A stretch of DNA of 64,000 bases. It comes from Pluralibacter sp. UBA7423. GTDB taxonomy: Bacteria; Pseudomonadota; Gammaproteobacteria; Enterobacterales; Enterobacteriaceae. This document shows positions 1 to 9,225 of this stretch, piece after piece. The position numbers and the translations under genes were made by a program. The notes below the pieces were generated by a model that saw only the letters and a program-made list of their open reading frames with translations, was not told where the DNA came from and searched no databases. The stretch spans positions 396,020-460,019 of the forward strand of contig DKMD01000018.1 in NCBI GenBank assembly GCA_002470465.1. The letters are read 5' to 3'. How positions within the stretch are numbered: the stretch's first letter is position 1; each line of letters begins with the position of its first letter.

Positions 1-1
1 G

Positions 2-1594
2 CCGTGGCCGGAAGATCTCGCGGCCCGCTACCGTGAAAAAGGCTACTGGCAGGATCTGCCGCTGACCGACATTCTGACGCGCCACGCGAATAACGATGCG
101 GTGGCCGTTATCGATGGCGATCGCCGGGTGACTTATCGCGAACTTAACGTGCTGGTGGATAATCTCGCCGCCTCTTTGCAGCATCATGGACTGAAGGCAG
201 GCGAAACCGCGCTGGTGCATCTGGGCAACGTGACGGAGTTTTATGTCACGTTCTTTGCGCTGCTGCGGGCAGGCGTCGCGCCGGTTAATGCGCTATTCAG
301 CCATCAGCGCAGTGAACTGCACGCCTACGCAGCGCAAATTGAACCGGCTCTGCTGATTGCGGATCGCGATCATGCCCTGTTTGCCGACGATACGTTCCTC
401 AACGCTTTCGTCGACCAGCACCGCTCGGTGCGCAAGGTATTGCTGAATCATGACCAGGGCGAACACAGCCTGGCGGCGGCGATGGCAACTCCGGCGGATA
501 ACGTTGTACCGTCGTCGACCAGCGCCGGAGAAGTGGCCTTCTTCCAGCTTTCCGGCGGCAGCACGGGCACGCCGAAGCTGATCCCGCGCACTCACAACGA
601 TTACTACTACAGCATCCGTCGCAGCAACGAGATTTGCCACTTCGACGAAAACACGCGCTATCTCTGTGCCTTACCTGCCGCCCATAACTACGCACTGAGC
701 TCGCCCGGTGCGCTCGGGGTGTTCCTCGCAGGTGGCTGCGTGGTGTTAGCCGCCGATCCCAGCGCCACGCTCTGCTTCCCGCTGATCGAACAGCATCAGG
801 TTACGGTTGCCGCACTGGTACCGCCTGCGGTGAGCCTGTGGCTGCAGGAGATTCAGGCCAGCGGCAGTAACGCGCAGCTCGCTTCGCTCACCCTGTTGCA
901 GGTCGGCGGGGCGCGTCTCTCCGCCACGCTTGCGGCGCGCATTCCGGCAGAAATTGGCTGCCAGCTTCAGCAGGTGTTCGGCATGGCGGAAGGGCTGGTG
1001 AACTACACCCGGCTGGACGATTCGCCGGAGCGCATCATCAACACGCAAGGCTGCCCGATGTCTCCCGATGACGAAGTGTGGGTGGCGGATGCCGACGGCA
1101 ACCCGCTGCCGCGTGGTGAAGTCGGGCGACTGATGACCCGCGGGCCGTACACCTTCCGCGGCTATTACAAAAGCCCGCAGCACAACGCCAGCGCTTTTGA
1201 TGCCAATGGCTTTTACGGCTCAGGTGACCTGATTTCCATCGACGAGGATGGCTACATCACCGTTCAGGGACGCGAAAAAGATCAGATCAACCGCGGCGGT
1301 GAAAAGATCGCGGCGGAAGAAATTGAAAACCTGCTGCTGCGCCACGAGTCGGTGGTTTATGCGGCGCTGGTGAGCATGGAAGACAGCCTGCTCGGTGAGA
1401 AAAGCTGCGCGTATCTGGTGGTGAAAGCGCCGCTGCGTGCGGTTGCGGTTCGCCGCTTTCTGCGCGAGCAGGGCGTCGCCGAATTCAAGCTGCCGGATCG
1501 CGTGGAGTGCGTGGATGCACTGCCGCTGACGCCGGTAGGGAAAGTCGATAAAAAACAATTACGTCAGTGGATCGCCGATCGCGCCCTGGCCTGA
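2..1594 (+). CDS. entE: 2,3-dihydroxybenzoate-AMP ligase EntE (5' end cut by window)
   Basis: This is the adenylation enzyme of enterobactin synthesis. It activates 2,3-dihydroxybenzoate as the AMP ester and loads it onto the carrier domain of EntB. The reading frame is open from base 2 and lacks only about seven N-terminal residues compared with E. coli EntE (536 aa). The P-loop-like motif [16 protein letters not shown], the [15 protein letters not shown] region and the C-terminal catalytic lysine region (GKVDKKQL) are all visible. It is followed after 11 bases by entB, as in the entCEBAH operon. The Fur-controlled promoter lies outside the window. Identification is by clear full-length similarity to EntE. 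Confidence 0.97.
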   Translation, partial: PWPEDLAARYREKGYWQDLPLTDILTRHANNDAVAVIDGDRRVTYRELNVLVDNLAASLQHHGLKAGETALVHLGNVTEFYVTFFALLRAGVAPVNALFSHQRSELHAYAAQIEPALLIADRDHALFADDTFLNAFVDQHRSVRKVLLNHDQGEHSLAAAMATPADNVVPSSTSAGEVAFFQLSGGSTGTPKLIPRTHNDYYYSIRRSNEICHFDENTRYLCALPAAHNYALSSPGALGVFLAGGCVVLAADPSATLCFPLIEQHQVTVAALVPPAVSLWLQEIQASGSNAQLASLTLLQVGGARLSATLAARIPAEIGCQLQQVFGMAEGLVNYTRLDDSPERIINTQGCPMSPDDEVWVADADGNPLPRGEVGRLMTRGPYTFRGYYKSPQHNASAFDANGFYGSGDLISIDEDGYITVQGREKDQINRGGEKIAAEEIENLLLRHESVVYAALVSMEDSLLGEKSCAYLVVKAPLRAVAVRRFLREQGVAEFKLPDRVECVDALPLTPVGKVDKKQLRQWIADRALA

Positions 1595-1605
1595 AGGAGA
1601 AGAGT

Positions 1606-2457
1606 ATGGCAATTCCAAAACTGCAGGCCTACGCGCTGCCAACCGCCGCCGACATGCCGGCCAACAAAGTCGACTGGGCGTTTGAACCGGCGCGCGCGGC
1701 GCTGCTTATCCACGATATGCAGGAGTATTTCCTCAACTTCTGGGGTGAAAACAGCGAGATGATGGCCACCGTGGTGGCGAACATCAAGGCCCTGCGCGAC
1801 TTCGCCAAAAAGCATAATATTCCCGTCTACTACACCGCGCAGCCGAAAGAGCAGAGCGCTGAAGACAGGGCGCTGCTGAACGATATATGGGGACCGGGCC
1901 TGACTAAATCACCGGATCAGCAGCGCGTGATTGCCGCGCTGGCTCCGGACGAAGCGGATACCGTGCTGGTGAAATGGCGCTACAGCGCGTTCCACCGCTC
2001 GCCGCTGGAGATAATGCTCAAGGAAACCGGGCGCGACCAGCTGATCATCACCGGCGTCTATGCGCACATCGGCTGCATGACCACGGCGACGGACGCCTTC
2101 ATGCGCGATATCAAGCCGTTCTTCGTGGCCGATGCGCTGGCGGACTTCAGCCGTGACGAACACTTAATGTCGCTGAAATACGTAGCCGGACGCTCCGGGC
2201 GCGTGGTGATGACCGAAGAGCTGCTGCCGCTGCCTGCCTCGAAAGCCGCGCTGCGGGCGGCCATTCTCCCGCTGCTGGACGAATCCGACGAGCCGCTCGA
2301 TGATGAAAACCTGATTGACTACGGCCTCGATTCGGTGCGGATGATGGCGCTGGCCGCGCGCTGGCGCAAAGTCCACGGCGACATTGATTTCGTGATGCTG
2401 GCAAAAAATCCTACCCTCGACGCCTGGTGGGCGCTGCTCTCCCGCGAGGTGAAGTGA
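1606..2457 (+). CDS. entB: Isochorismatase / aryl carrier protein EntB
   Basis: A two-domain protein of 283 aa. The N-terminal isochorismatase domain (about 1-205) makes 2,3-dihydro-2,3-dihydroxybenzoate from isochorismate. Its catalytic residues are seen as D37 in LLIHDMQ, K123 in VKWRYSAF and C157 in HIGCMTT. The C-terminal aryl carrier domain carries Ser243 in GLDSVRMM, the phosphopantetheine site that receives dihydroxybenzoate from EntE. It is two residues shorter than E. coli EntB, in the linker near LLPLPASK. The start was chosen at the ATG 6 bases after AAGGAGA, not at the upstream in-frame codons inside entE. The stop overlaps the entA start by one base. Confidence 0.97.
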   Translation: MAIPKLQAYALPTAADMPANKVDWAFEPARAALLIHDMQEYFLNFWGENSEMMATVVANIKALRDFAKKHNIPVYYTAQPKEQSAEDRALLNDIWGPGLTKSPDQQRVIAALAPDEADTVLVKWRYSAFHRSPLEIMLKETGRDQLIITGVYAHIGCMTTATDAFMRDIKPFFVADALADFSRDEHLMSLKYVAGRSGRVVMTEELLPLPASKAALRAAILPLLDESDEPLDDENLIDYGLDSVRMMALAARWRKVHGDIDFVMLAKNPTLDAWWALLSREVK

Positions 2458-3212
2458 TGACCGGATTGGATTTTCACGGCAAAACCGTCTGGGTAACCGG
2501 CGCGGGAAAAGGCATCGGCTATGCCACCGCGCTGGCGTTCGTGGAGGTCGGGGCGAAAGTCACCGGTTTCGATCTGGCGTTCGACAAGCCTGAGTATCCG
2601 TTCACCACTATCGAGATGGACGTGGCGGATGCCCGGCAGGTGCTGCTGGTTTGTGCTCCGCTGTTGCAGGATTTACCGCGTCTCGACGTGCTGGTGAACG
2701 CCGCCGGGATTCTGCGCATGGGCGCTACGGATGAACTGAGCATTGCGGACTGGCAGCAAACGTTCGCCGTCAACGTGGGCGGCGCATTCAATCTGTTCCA
2801 GCAGACGATGGCGACGTTTCGGGCACAGCAGGGCGGAGCCATTGTGACCGTTGCGTCCGATGCCGCACACACGCCACGCATCGGCATGAGCGCCTACGGC
2901 GCGTCGAAGGCGGCGCTGAAAAGCCTGGCAATGACCGTCGGGCTGGAGCTGGCGGCAAGCGGCGTACGCTGTAATCTGGTGTCGCCGGGTTCAACAGATA
3001 CCGATATGCAGCGCACCCTGTGGATCAGCGACGACGCTGAGCAGCAGCGCATTCGCGGGTTCGGCGAGCAGTTCAAGCTCGGCATCCCGCTTGGCAAAAT
3101 TGCCCGTCCGCAGGAAATCGCCAGCACCATTCTGTTTCTCGCCTCCGACTGCGCCAGCCACATCACCTTGCAGGACATCGTGGTCGACGGCGGCTCAACC
3201 CTGGGGGCGTAA
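2457..3212 (+). CDS. entA: 2,3-dihydro-2,3-dihydroxybenzoate dehydrogenase EntA
   Basis: A 251-aa short-chain dehydrogenase that oxidises 2,3-dihydro-2,3-dihydroxybenzoate to 2,3-dihydroxybenzoate with NAD. The Rossmann motif TGAGKGIG (14-21), NAAG (81-84), S134 and the catalytic Y147-x3-K151 are present, and the C-terminal DGGSTLGA ending is typical. It is coupled translationally on both sides: its ATG shares one base with the entB stop, and its TAA shares one base with the entH start. Length and neighbours match E. coli exactly in kind. Confidence 0.97.
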   Translation: MTGLDFHGKTVWVTGAGKGIGYATALAFVEVGAKVTGFDLAFDKPEYPFTTIEMDVADARQVLLVCAPLLQDLPRLDVLVNAAGILRMGATDELSIADWQQTFAVNVGGAFNLFQQTMATFRAQQGGAIVTVASDAAHTPRIGMSAYGASKAALKSLAMTVGLELAASGVRCNLVSPGSTDTDMQRTLWISDDAEQQRIRGFGEQFKLGIPLGKIARPQEIASTILFLASDCASHITLQDIVVDGGSTLGA

Positions 3213-3625
3213 TGATCTGGATCCGACACTTAACGCTGGATGCCCTGAACGCTACCAGCGAAGCGACGATGGTCGCGCATCTCGGCATCGTTTATACCCG
3301 TCTCGGCGACGACACGCTGGAAGCTGAAATGCCCGTTGACGCCCGTACCCATCAGCCGTTTGGTCTGCTACACGGCGGCGCGTCCGCTGCGCTGGCGGAA
3401 ACGCTCGGTTCGATGGCGGGCTATCTGATGACCCGTGAAGGCCAGTGCGTCGTCGGCACCGAGCTGAATGCCACGCACCACCGCGCGGTGTCTCAGGGTA
3501 AAGTGCGCGGCGTATGCCAGCCGCTGCACTTAGGTAAGCAGACCCAAAGCTGGGAAATTGTCGTGTTCGACGAACAGGGGCGGCGCTGCTGCACCTGCCG
3601 GCTGAGCACGATGGTTTTGGGGTAA
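3212..3625 (+). CDS. entH: Proofreading thioesterase EntH (YbdB)
   Basis: A 137-aa hotdog-fold thioesterase that clears wrongly loaded acyl groups from the EntB carrier domain during enterobactin synthesis. The hotdog catalytic segment is visible as [11 protein letters not shown], with H54 and the catalytic E63. It is the last gene of the ent operon and begins one base inside entA. It is followed by a REP element rather than a clear intrinsic terminator. Confidence 0.95.
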   Translation: MIWIRHLTLDALNATSEATMVAHLGIVYTRLGDDTLEAEMPVDARTHQPFGLLHGGASAALAETLGSMAGYLMTREGQCVVGTELNATHHRAVSQGKVRGVCQPLHLGKQTQSWEIVVFDEQGRRCCTCRLSTMVLG

Positions 3626-3639
3626 TATGCAACACTATT

Positions 3640-3712
3640 GCCGGATGGCGCTGCGCTTATCCGGCCTACAAAATTACGCAGGTCGGTGCAAACAAAGTGC
3701 CGCCCGGCTTAA
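3640..3712. repeat. REP element pair between entH and cstA
   Basis: The segment starting at 3640 is a palindromic unit of the form GCCGGATGGCGCTGCGC/TTATCCGGCCTAC, typical of enterobacterial REP sequences. A degenerate reverse-oriented unit (AAGTGCCGCCCGGC) follows at about 3696-3709, making a BIME-like pair. The rest of the 280-base gap up to cstA holds the cstA promoter and no gene that I can see. Confidence 0.8.
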
Positions 3713-3835
3713 TAAGCGAATGCGCGACTCGATCGATACGATATTTCCGCGGATGAGGTGCGGCCTCGTAGCGTGACCCGCTTAACAATGTGGTGTAAAT
3801 CCGTGGCGTTACGTCGTTATTCCTTGGTTATGACA

Positions 3836-3863
3836 TTGTTAAATCTGTGTGGGGTGTTATAGA
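3836..3863 (+). promoter_or_regulatory. Possible cstA promoter
   Basis: TTGTTA at 3836-3841 and TATAGA at 3858-3863 are 16 bases apart and lie 43 bases upstream of the cstA ATG. E. coli cstA is CRP-activated, but I see no convincing TGTGA-N6-TCACA site here, so the assignment is tentative. Confidence 0.3.
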
Positions 3864-3905
3864 TACAAAATGTAACATCTTCCCCTTCACAGACGGAATC
3901 AGACC

Positions 3906-6011
3906 ATGAATAACCCAGGGAAATACCTGATATGGGCCATTCTCTCGATCGTCGGAGCCTTTGCCCTCGGCTATATCGCCCTTAATCGCGGCGAACAAAT
4001 TAACGCGCTGTGGATTGTTGTCGCGGCGGTGTGTATCTACCTCATCGCTTACCGTTTTTACGGGTTGTACATAGCAAAAAGGGTGCTTGCCGTTGATCCG
4101 ACGCGCATGACGCCTGCCGTTCGCCACAACGATGGGCTGGACTACGTTCCGACCGACAAAAAAGTGCTGTTCGGTCACCATTTTGCGGCAATTGCCGGGG
4201 CCGGGCCGCTGGTGGGGCCGGTGCTGGCCGCGCAGATGGGCTACCTGCCGGGAATGATCTGGATCCTCGCAGGCGTAGTGCTGGCCGGGGCGGTACAGGA
4301 CTTTATGGTGCTGTTCGTCTCAACCCGCCGCGACGGGCGTTCGCTGGGCGAGCTGGTGAAAGAGGAAATGGGCGCCACCGCAGGCGTGATTGCGCTGGTG
4401 GCGACCTTCATGATCATGGTGATCATCCTTGCGGTATTGGCGATGATCGTGGTGAAAGCCCTGACCCACAGCCCGTGGGGCACCTATACCGTGGCGTTCA
4501 CCATTCCGCTGGCGATTTTCATGGGGATCTACATTCGCTACCTGCGCCCGGGCCGTATCGGCGAGGTGTCGGTGATTGGTCTGGTATTCCTGATTTTCGC
4601 CATTATTTCCGGCGGCTGGGTGGCGGCAAGCCCAACGTGGGCACCGTGGTTTGATTTCACCGGCATCCAGCTGACGTGGATGCTGGTGGGTTACGGCTTT
4701 GTGGCGGCGGTGCTGCCGGTGTGGCTACTGCTGGCTCCGCGTGATTACCTCTCTACCTTCCTGAAAATCGGCACTATCGTCGGGCTGGCGATCGGTATCC
4801 TGATCCTGCGTCCGACCCTGACCATGCCTGCTCTAACGAAGTTCGTGGATGGCACCGGCCCGGTCTGGACCGGCAGCCTGTTCCCGTTCCTGTTTATCAC
4901 CATCGCCTGTGGTGCCGTATCGGGCTTCCACGCGCTGATCGCCTCCGGCACCACACCGAAAATGCTGGCTAATGAAAATCAGGCCTGCCTGATTGGCTAC
5001 GGCGGGATGCTGATGGAATCCTTTGTGGCAATCATGGCGCTGGTGGCGGCCTGCATTATCGATCCTGGTGTCTATTTTGCGATGAACAGCCCGATGGCAG
5101 TGCTGGCTCCTGCCGGCACGACCGACGTGGTAGCCTCTGCGGCGCAGGTGGTCAGCAGCTGGGGCTTCGCCATTACGCCAGACACGCTGACGCAAATCGC
5201 CAGTGAAGTCGGGGAACAGTCGATCATCTCCCGCGCGGGCGGCGCACCGACGCTGGCCGTCGGGATGGCGTATATCCTGCACGGTTCGCTCGGTGGCCTG
5301 ATGGATGTTTCCTTCTGGTATCACTTCGCCATTCTGTTTGAGGCGCTGTTTATCCTGACGGCGGTTGATGCAGGTACGCGCGCGGCACGCTTTATGCTGC
5401 AGGATTTAATGGGCGTCATCAGCCCGAACCTGAAACGCACCGATTCGCTTCCGGCTAACCTGCTGGCGACGGCGCTCTGCGTGCTGGCCTGGGGCTACTT
5501 CCTGCATCAGGGCGTGGTCGATCCGCTCGGCGGCATTAACACCCTCTGGCCGCTGTTCGGCATCGCTAACCAGATGCTGGCCGGTATGGCGCTGATGCTT
5601 TGCGCGGTGGTGCTGTTCAAAATGAAGCGTCAGCGTTACGCGTGGGTGGCCCTGCTGCCGACGGCGTGGCTGCTGGTTTGCACCCTGACCGCAGGCTGGC
5701 AGAAGGCGTTCAGCCCGGATGTCAAAGTTGGCTTCCTCGCCATCGCCAACAAGTTCCAGGCGATGATCGACAGCGGTAAAATTCCGGCGCAGTATACGGA
5801 GTCACAGCTTTCGCAGCTGGTCTTCAACAACCGCCTGGACGCCGGGCTGACCATCTTCTTTATGGTGGTGGTCGTAGTGCTGGCGCTTTATTCGGTGAAA
5901 ACCGCGCTGGCGGCGCTCAAAGAAGAGAAACCGACGGCGAAAGAGACGCCGTATGAGCCGATGCCGGAGAACCTGGAGCAGATTGTGGCCCAGGCGAAGG
6001 GTGTGCATTAA
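3906..6011 (+). CDS. cstA: Carbon starvation protein CstA, pyruvate/peptide transporter
   Basis: A 701-aa polytopic inner-membrane protein with the same length as E. coli CstA and near-identical sequence blocks such as HFAAIAGAGPLVGPVLAAQ and GAVSGFHALIASGTTPK. In E. coli it is induced by carbon starvation through CRP and is repressed at translation by CsrA. It is implicated in pyruvate and peptide uptake. About 16-18 hydrophobic segments are apparent. It is followed by ybdD, its usual small partner, after an intergenic repeat. The ATG at 3906 gives the conserved MNNPGKYLIW start. Confidence 0.97.
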   Translation: MNNPGKYLIWAILSIVGAFALGYIALNRGEQINALWIVVAAVCIYLIAYRFYGLYIAKRVLAVDPTRMTPAVRHNDGLDYVPTDKKVLFGHHFAAIAGAGPLVGPVLAAQMGYLPGMIWILAGVVLAGAVQDFMVLFVSTRRDGRSLGELVKEEMGATAGVIALVATFMIMVIILAVLAMIVVKALTHSPWGTYTVAFTIPLAIFMGIYIRYLRPGRIGEVSVIGLVFLIFAIISGGWVAASPTWAPWFDFTGIQLTWMLVGYGFVAAVLPVWLLLAPRDYLSTFLKIGTIVGLAIGILILRPTLTMPALTKFVDGTGPVWTGSLFPFLFITIACGAVSGFHALIASGTTPKMLANENQACLIGYGGMLMESFVAIMALVAACIIDPGVYFAMNSPMAVLAPAGTTDVVASAAQVVSSWGFAITPDTLTQIASEVGEQSIISRAGGAPTLAVGMAYILHGSLGGLMDVSFWYHFAILFEALFILTAVDAGTRAARFMLQDLMGVISPNLKRTDSLPANLLATALCVLAWGYFLHQGVVDPLGGINTLWPLFGIANQMLAGMALMLCAVVLFKMKRQRYAWVALLPTAWLLVCTLTAGWQKAFSPDVKVGFLAIANKFQAMIDSGKIPAQYTESQLSQLVFNNRLDAGLTIFFMVVVVVLALYSVKTALAALKEEKPTAKETPYEPMPENLEQIVAQAKGVH

Positions 6012-6018
6012 CAGGGTT

Positions 6019-6102
6019 GACCCTCACCCCGGCCCTCTCCCTAAGGGAGAGGGAGCAAACCATTCCCTCGCCCCTTTGGGGAGAGGGTTAGGGTGAGGGG
6101 CA
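6019..6102. repeat. Large imperfect palindrome (CCCTCACCC...GGGTGAGGG family)
   Basis: The outer arms CCCTCACCCCGGCCCTCTCCC and GGAGAGGGTTAGGGTGAGGG pair imperfectly. An inner hairpin CCCTCTCCC-TAA-GGGAGAGGG is nested in the left arm. This family of intergenic palindromes recurs in Klebsiella and Enterobacter genomes. It separates cstA from ybdD and may alter expression or stability of the shared transcript. Confidence 0.75.
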
Positions 6103-6118
6103 TTTCACAGGAGCGACT

Positions 6119-6316
6119 ATGTTCGACACACTTTCAAAAGCCGGGAAATACCTCGGCCAGGCGGCGAAAATGATGATCGGCGTACCTGATTACGACAACT
6201 ACGTGGAGCACACGCGCCTTAACCACCCGGACAAAACGCCGATGACCTATGAGGAGTTTTTCCGCGAGCGTCAGGACGCGCGCTACGGCGGTAAAGGCGG
6301 TGCGAAGTGCTGCTGA
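6119..6316 (+). CDS. ybdD: YbdD/YjiX family small protein
   Basis: A 65-aa protein with the family pattern: N-terminal [25 protein letters not shown], central [23 protein letters not shown] and a Cys-containing end GGAKCC. YbdD is the conserved partner of CstA, as YjiX is of the pyruvate transporter BtsT, and is thought to assist the transporter. AGGAGCG sits 6 bases before the ATG. Its stop codon abuts the stop of the dehydrogenase remnant on the opposite strand. Confidence 0.93.
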   Translation: MFDTLSKAGKYLGQAAKMMIGVPDYDNYVEHTRLNHPDKTPMTYEEFFRERQDARYGGKGGAKCC

Positions 6317-6480
6317 TTAAGCGTTAACCCCTCCGTCGACGTCCAGACCCGTCCCCGTGATCTGCCTGGCGGCAGGGCTCGCGAGGAAGCTGCCGATATT
6401 AATGCCCTGGCCGGGATGCGCGAGTGCCGCCTGAGTAGCCATCATCAGGCCGCGAATGCTCACGACGTCAATCAAGCGCT
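6317..6480 (-). pseudogene. Internally deleted short-chain dehydrogenase remnant
   Basis: Read on the minus strand from about 6480, an uninterrupted frame gives LIDVVSIRGLMMATQAAL, then AHPGQGINIGS, then directly FLASPAARQITGTGLDVD and GGVNA before a TAA at 6317-6319. The first half resembles the middle of an SDR protein (N-V-R-G ... IINIGS). The second half is the canonical SDR C-terminus (FLAS-xxA-xxITG-xxLDVDGG). The catalytic S-Y-K segment and everything between are missing, as are the start and the Rossmann glycines. I read it as the relic of a full SDR gene that once lay downstream of ybdH. Confidence 0.7.
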
Positions 6481-7560
6481 CAGGGTTTCCACCTTTACAA
6501 ACGCCGCATGCAGCGCGTCCGGCGTGACGGTAACCGGCAGAGTGTGAATGGACTCCACCGGGCGCAGCGTGTGGGCAATGACTTTATCGAGCTCCGCGCG
6601 GTTGTGAATGTCCACGTCCAGTTCGGCAAGCGTGGTTGGCAGGCTGAAGCGCTGATAAGCCTCGATCAACTGGGCCAGCACGTCATCCTGCCCAAGCAGC
6701 GCACTCTGCACCAGAATACCGTAGGCGACTTTGGTGCCGTGGAGGTATTTTTCCGTCTGCGGCAGCACCGTCAGGCCGTTATGCACCGCGTGGGCCGCCG
6801 CGACGCGGGTGTAGCGTTCGCCCAGGCCGCCGACCATCCCGCCGCCCGCAATAATCGCGTCCACCACGTCAAGAAACGCCTGGCTCAGCGTACCGTTTCG
6901 CTGGTCTGCGAGTGCGGTTTCGCTGTGTTCGAGCAGGATATCGCGGATCGCCCGTGCGCCGTTCAGACCCAGACGCACCGTCAGCGGAAGTTGCTCCGGC
7001 TGCGGAGCAAGCACCACCGCTTCGTACCACTTCGCCAGCGTGTCGCCGATCCCGGCCAGTAGATACTCCTTTGGTGCGTTGAGGATGATTTCAGGCTCGA
7101 CCAGCACAAGAAAGTTGGCATCGTCGAAAATTTCAAACTGCAACGCCTGGCCTGCGTCGTTGTACCACACCGACAGCGGCGTCCACGCGGCACAGGTGGC
7201 GGCAATGGTTGGCAGTGCCACGAATGGTACATGCAGCCGACGCGCTACGGCTTTAGCGGTATCCATCACCGTGCCGCCGCCAATGCCAATCACCACCGCC
7301 GCGTTTTCACCGGCGCTTTCGGCGAGCCCGGCGACGTCCCGCTCGCTGCAATGCCCTTTGAACAGCAAATGTTTTGCGCCTTCAGCCTGAAAGGCGGCTG
7401 GAAGGAAAGGCCTGGCCCCGGCAATGGCGCGTTCGCCATAAATCCACACCGCGCGGGAAAGCTGGTCCGGGCTGAAGAAGTCATTGAGTCGCGCAAAGCT
7501 GCCGCGATGCGAAAAATAGTTGGCGGGCCCGACGACGACACGAATATCGGTGTTGCTCAT
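6472..7560 (-). CDS. ybdH: Iron-containing alcohol dehydrogenase-like oxidoreductase YbdH (HcxA)
   Basis: A 362-aa member of the glycerol dehydrogenase-like Fe-ADH family, matching E. coli YbdH in length. The NAD-binding GGG motif (IGIGGGTVMDTAKAVA, about 91-106) and the metal-binding D173 region (AGIGDTLAKWYE) are visible, as are the HAVHNGL and KYLHGTKVAYG histidine segments. The E. coli protein is reported to reduce 2-oxo acids, so a hydroxycarboxylate dehydrogenase role is likely. It is transcribed away from the ABC importer; the 162-base gap between them holds a MetJ-like array. Its 3' end runs into the SDR relic. Confidence 0.9.
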   Translation of the reverse strand: MSNTDIRVVVGPANYFSHRGSFARLNDFFSPDQLSRAVWIYGERAIAGARPFLPAAFQAEGAKHLLFKGHCSERDVAGLAESAGENAAVVIGIGGGTVMDTAKAVARRLHVPFVALPTIAATCAAWTPLSVWYNDAGQALQFEIFDDANFLVLVEPEIILNAPKEYLLAGIGDTLAKWYEAVVLAPQPEQLPLTVRLGLNGARAIRDILLEHSETALADQRNGTLSQAFLDVVDAIIAGGGMVGGLGERYTRVAAAHAVHNGLTVLPQTEKYLHGTKVAYGILVQSALLGQDDVLAQLIEAYQRFSLPTTLAELDVDIHNRAELDKVIAHTLRPVESIHTLPVTVTPDALHAAFVKVETLSA

Positions 7561-7595
7561 TTGTTATGTCCTTGTGTATTATCGCTCTCCCGATG

Positions 7596-7619
7596 GTATG
7601 TCTGGACATCCGGATGGCT
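7596..7619. promoter_or_regulatory. Possible MetJ operator (three degenerate tandem met boxes)
   Basis: GTATGTCT, GGACATCC and GGATGGCT follow one another without a gap. Each matches five of eight positions of the met box AGACGTCT. The central ACATCCGGA string also occurs in the mtnK/mtnA operator at 14046-14054. The array lies in the divergent ybdH / ABC importer promoter region. No box is perfect, so this is weaker than the two mtn sites. Confidence 0.45.
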
Positions 7620-7722
7620 AATATTATTTCGCTTTATCTTATGCCTTTTCCGCCTTTGTCAGTCAAGGGCGGCTGTGGAACAGTCCACGAATCAGACGAT
7701 TAACGATAAGGGTGTTCAGCGG

Positions 7723-9225
7723 ATGGCAGTCAATCGCCTTGAGATGCGCGGCATCAGCCTGGCGTTCTCCGGTTTTAAAGCCTTAACCCAGGTGGCGTTC
7801 ACGCTCACCGGCGGCTCCGTGCATGCGCTGACCGGGGCCAACGGCGCGGGGAAATCCACGCTGATGGCGGTGCTCTGCGGCACCTGGGATCGCTACGAAG
7901 GCGAAATTGTCATTAATAATCAGCCGGTGAGCATCCGTTCCCCGCGTGATGCCAAACGGTTGGGCATTCATCTGGTTCAGCAGGAAGTGGATGTGGCGCT
8001 GGTGCCTGGGCTGTCGATCGCCGAGAACATCATGCTCGATCATCTGGCGGAGCCGGGCTACCGCTTCAGCTGGCGGCAGGTGCGCCAGCAGGCGAAAGCG
8101 GCGCTGGCACAGCTGGATGTGGATCTTGACGTGAAGCGTTCCATTGACGCCTGCACGCTGGCCGAAAAGCAGCAAATTCTGCTGGCGCGGGCGCTGTCGC
8201 ATCACTGCCGGTTTCTGATACTTGATGAACCTACCGCGCCGCTGGACAGCCACGAAAGCGAGCGGCTGTTTGCAGTCGTCAAACGCCTGCAGCAGCAGGG
8301 CATCGGCGTGGTGTTTATCTCCCACCGCATCCACGAATTAAAGGCCATCTGCGACACCCTGACGGTGCTGCGCGACGGGCGGCTGATTGAGAGCAGCCCG
8401 ATGGCGACGCTCAGCGGGGAGCAGATAGTCGAGAAGATGCTCGGCCATGAATTGACCAATATTTTCCCGCCGCGTCGCCCGCCGCATAGCGATGAGATAG
8501 TGTTGCAGGTCGACGGCCTGCACGATGAAAAGTTGCTCCAGGCGATTTCTCTGCGACTGCGCAAAGGCGAGATTCTGGGCATTGCTGGCCTGGCAGGTGC
8601 AGGAAAAACCGAGCTCTGCAAGGCGCTGTTTGGCGCGAGCAAAAGCCGCGTTGAGCGGGGCGAACTGAATGGGCAGCCCTGGCAGCCGCGCGACCCGGCG
8701 GATTCCGTCAGCCGTGGCCTGGCGCTGGTGCCGGAAGAGCGTCGTAAAGAGGGTATTTTTATCGACGAGTCCATTGGTATGAATCTGGCGGTCGGCGCAG
8801 ACAACAGCTTTTCACGCTGGAGCCTGTTTGGCCATCGTCAGGCGTGGCGCTGGGCTGAAGAAGTCATTGCCCGCGTTGGGATTCGCACCACCGGCCCGGC
8901 ACAGACGCTGCGCAGGCTCTCCGGCGGCAATCAGCAAAAAGTGGCGATTGGCAAATGGCTGCGGGGGAGCGCGAACGTGCTGATTTTCGATGAGCCAACC
9001 AAAGGCGTGGACGTCAAAGCCAAAACCGATCTGTTTAACCTGATTGATGGCCTCGCCCGCGGGGGCAAAGGCGTGATTTATGCCTCCGGCGAGTTCGCCG
9101 AGCTGGTCGGCCTGTGCGACCGCATCTGCGTGCTGTGGGACGGCAAAATTGTGGCAGAAGTGGCGGGCATCGATGCCCGCGAAGAGACCTTACTTTATTA
9201 CTCCACCGGAGGCGCAGCGTCGTGA
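7723..9225 (+). CDS. Sugar ABC importer ATPase (RbsA/MglA type, two NBDs)
   Basis: A 500-aa fused double ATP-binding subunit of a CUT2 (ribose/galactose-type) importer. Domain 1 has Walker A GANGAGKST (38-46), a degenerate signature region LAEKQQILLARAL and Walker B LILDEPTAPLD. Domain 2 has AGLAGAGKTEL, the signature LSGGNQQKVAIGKWL and LIFDEPTKGVD. The start was set at the ATG giving MAVNRLEMRGISLAF; the longer frame upstream overlaps ybdH antisense and is not family-like. The stop overlaps the permease GTG by four bases. The substrate is not shown by sequence. Position beside the mtn genes suggests methylthioribose or a related nucleoside-derived sugar. Confidence 0.9.
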   Translation: MAVNRLEMRGISLAFSGFKALTQVAFTLTGGSVHALTGANGAGKSTLMAVLCGTWDRYEGEIVINNQPVSIRSPRDAKRLGIHLVQQEVDVALVPGLSIAENIMLDHLAEPGYRFSWRQVRQQAKAALAQLDVDLDVKRSIDACTLAEKQQILLARALSHHCRFLILDEPTAPLDSHESERLFAVVKRLQQQGIGVVFISHRIHELKAICDTLTVLRDGRLIESSPMATLSGEQIVEKMLGHELTNIFPPRRPPHSDEIVLQVDGLHDEKLLQAISLRLRKGEILGIAGLAGAGKTELCKALFGASKSRVERGELNGQPWQPRDPADSVSRGLALVPEERRKEGIFIDESIGMNLAVGADNSFSRWSLFGHRQAWRWAEEVIARVGIRTTGPAQTLRRLSGGNQQKVAIGKWLRGSANVLIFDEPTKGVDVKAKTDLFNLIDGLARGGKGVIYASGEFAELVGLCDRICVLWDGKIVAEVAGIDAREETLLYYSTGGAAS

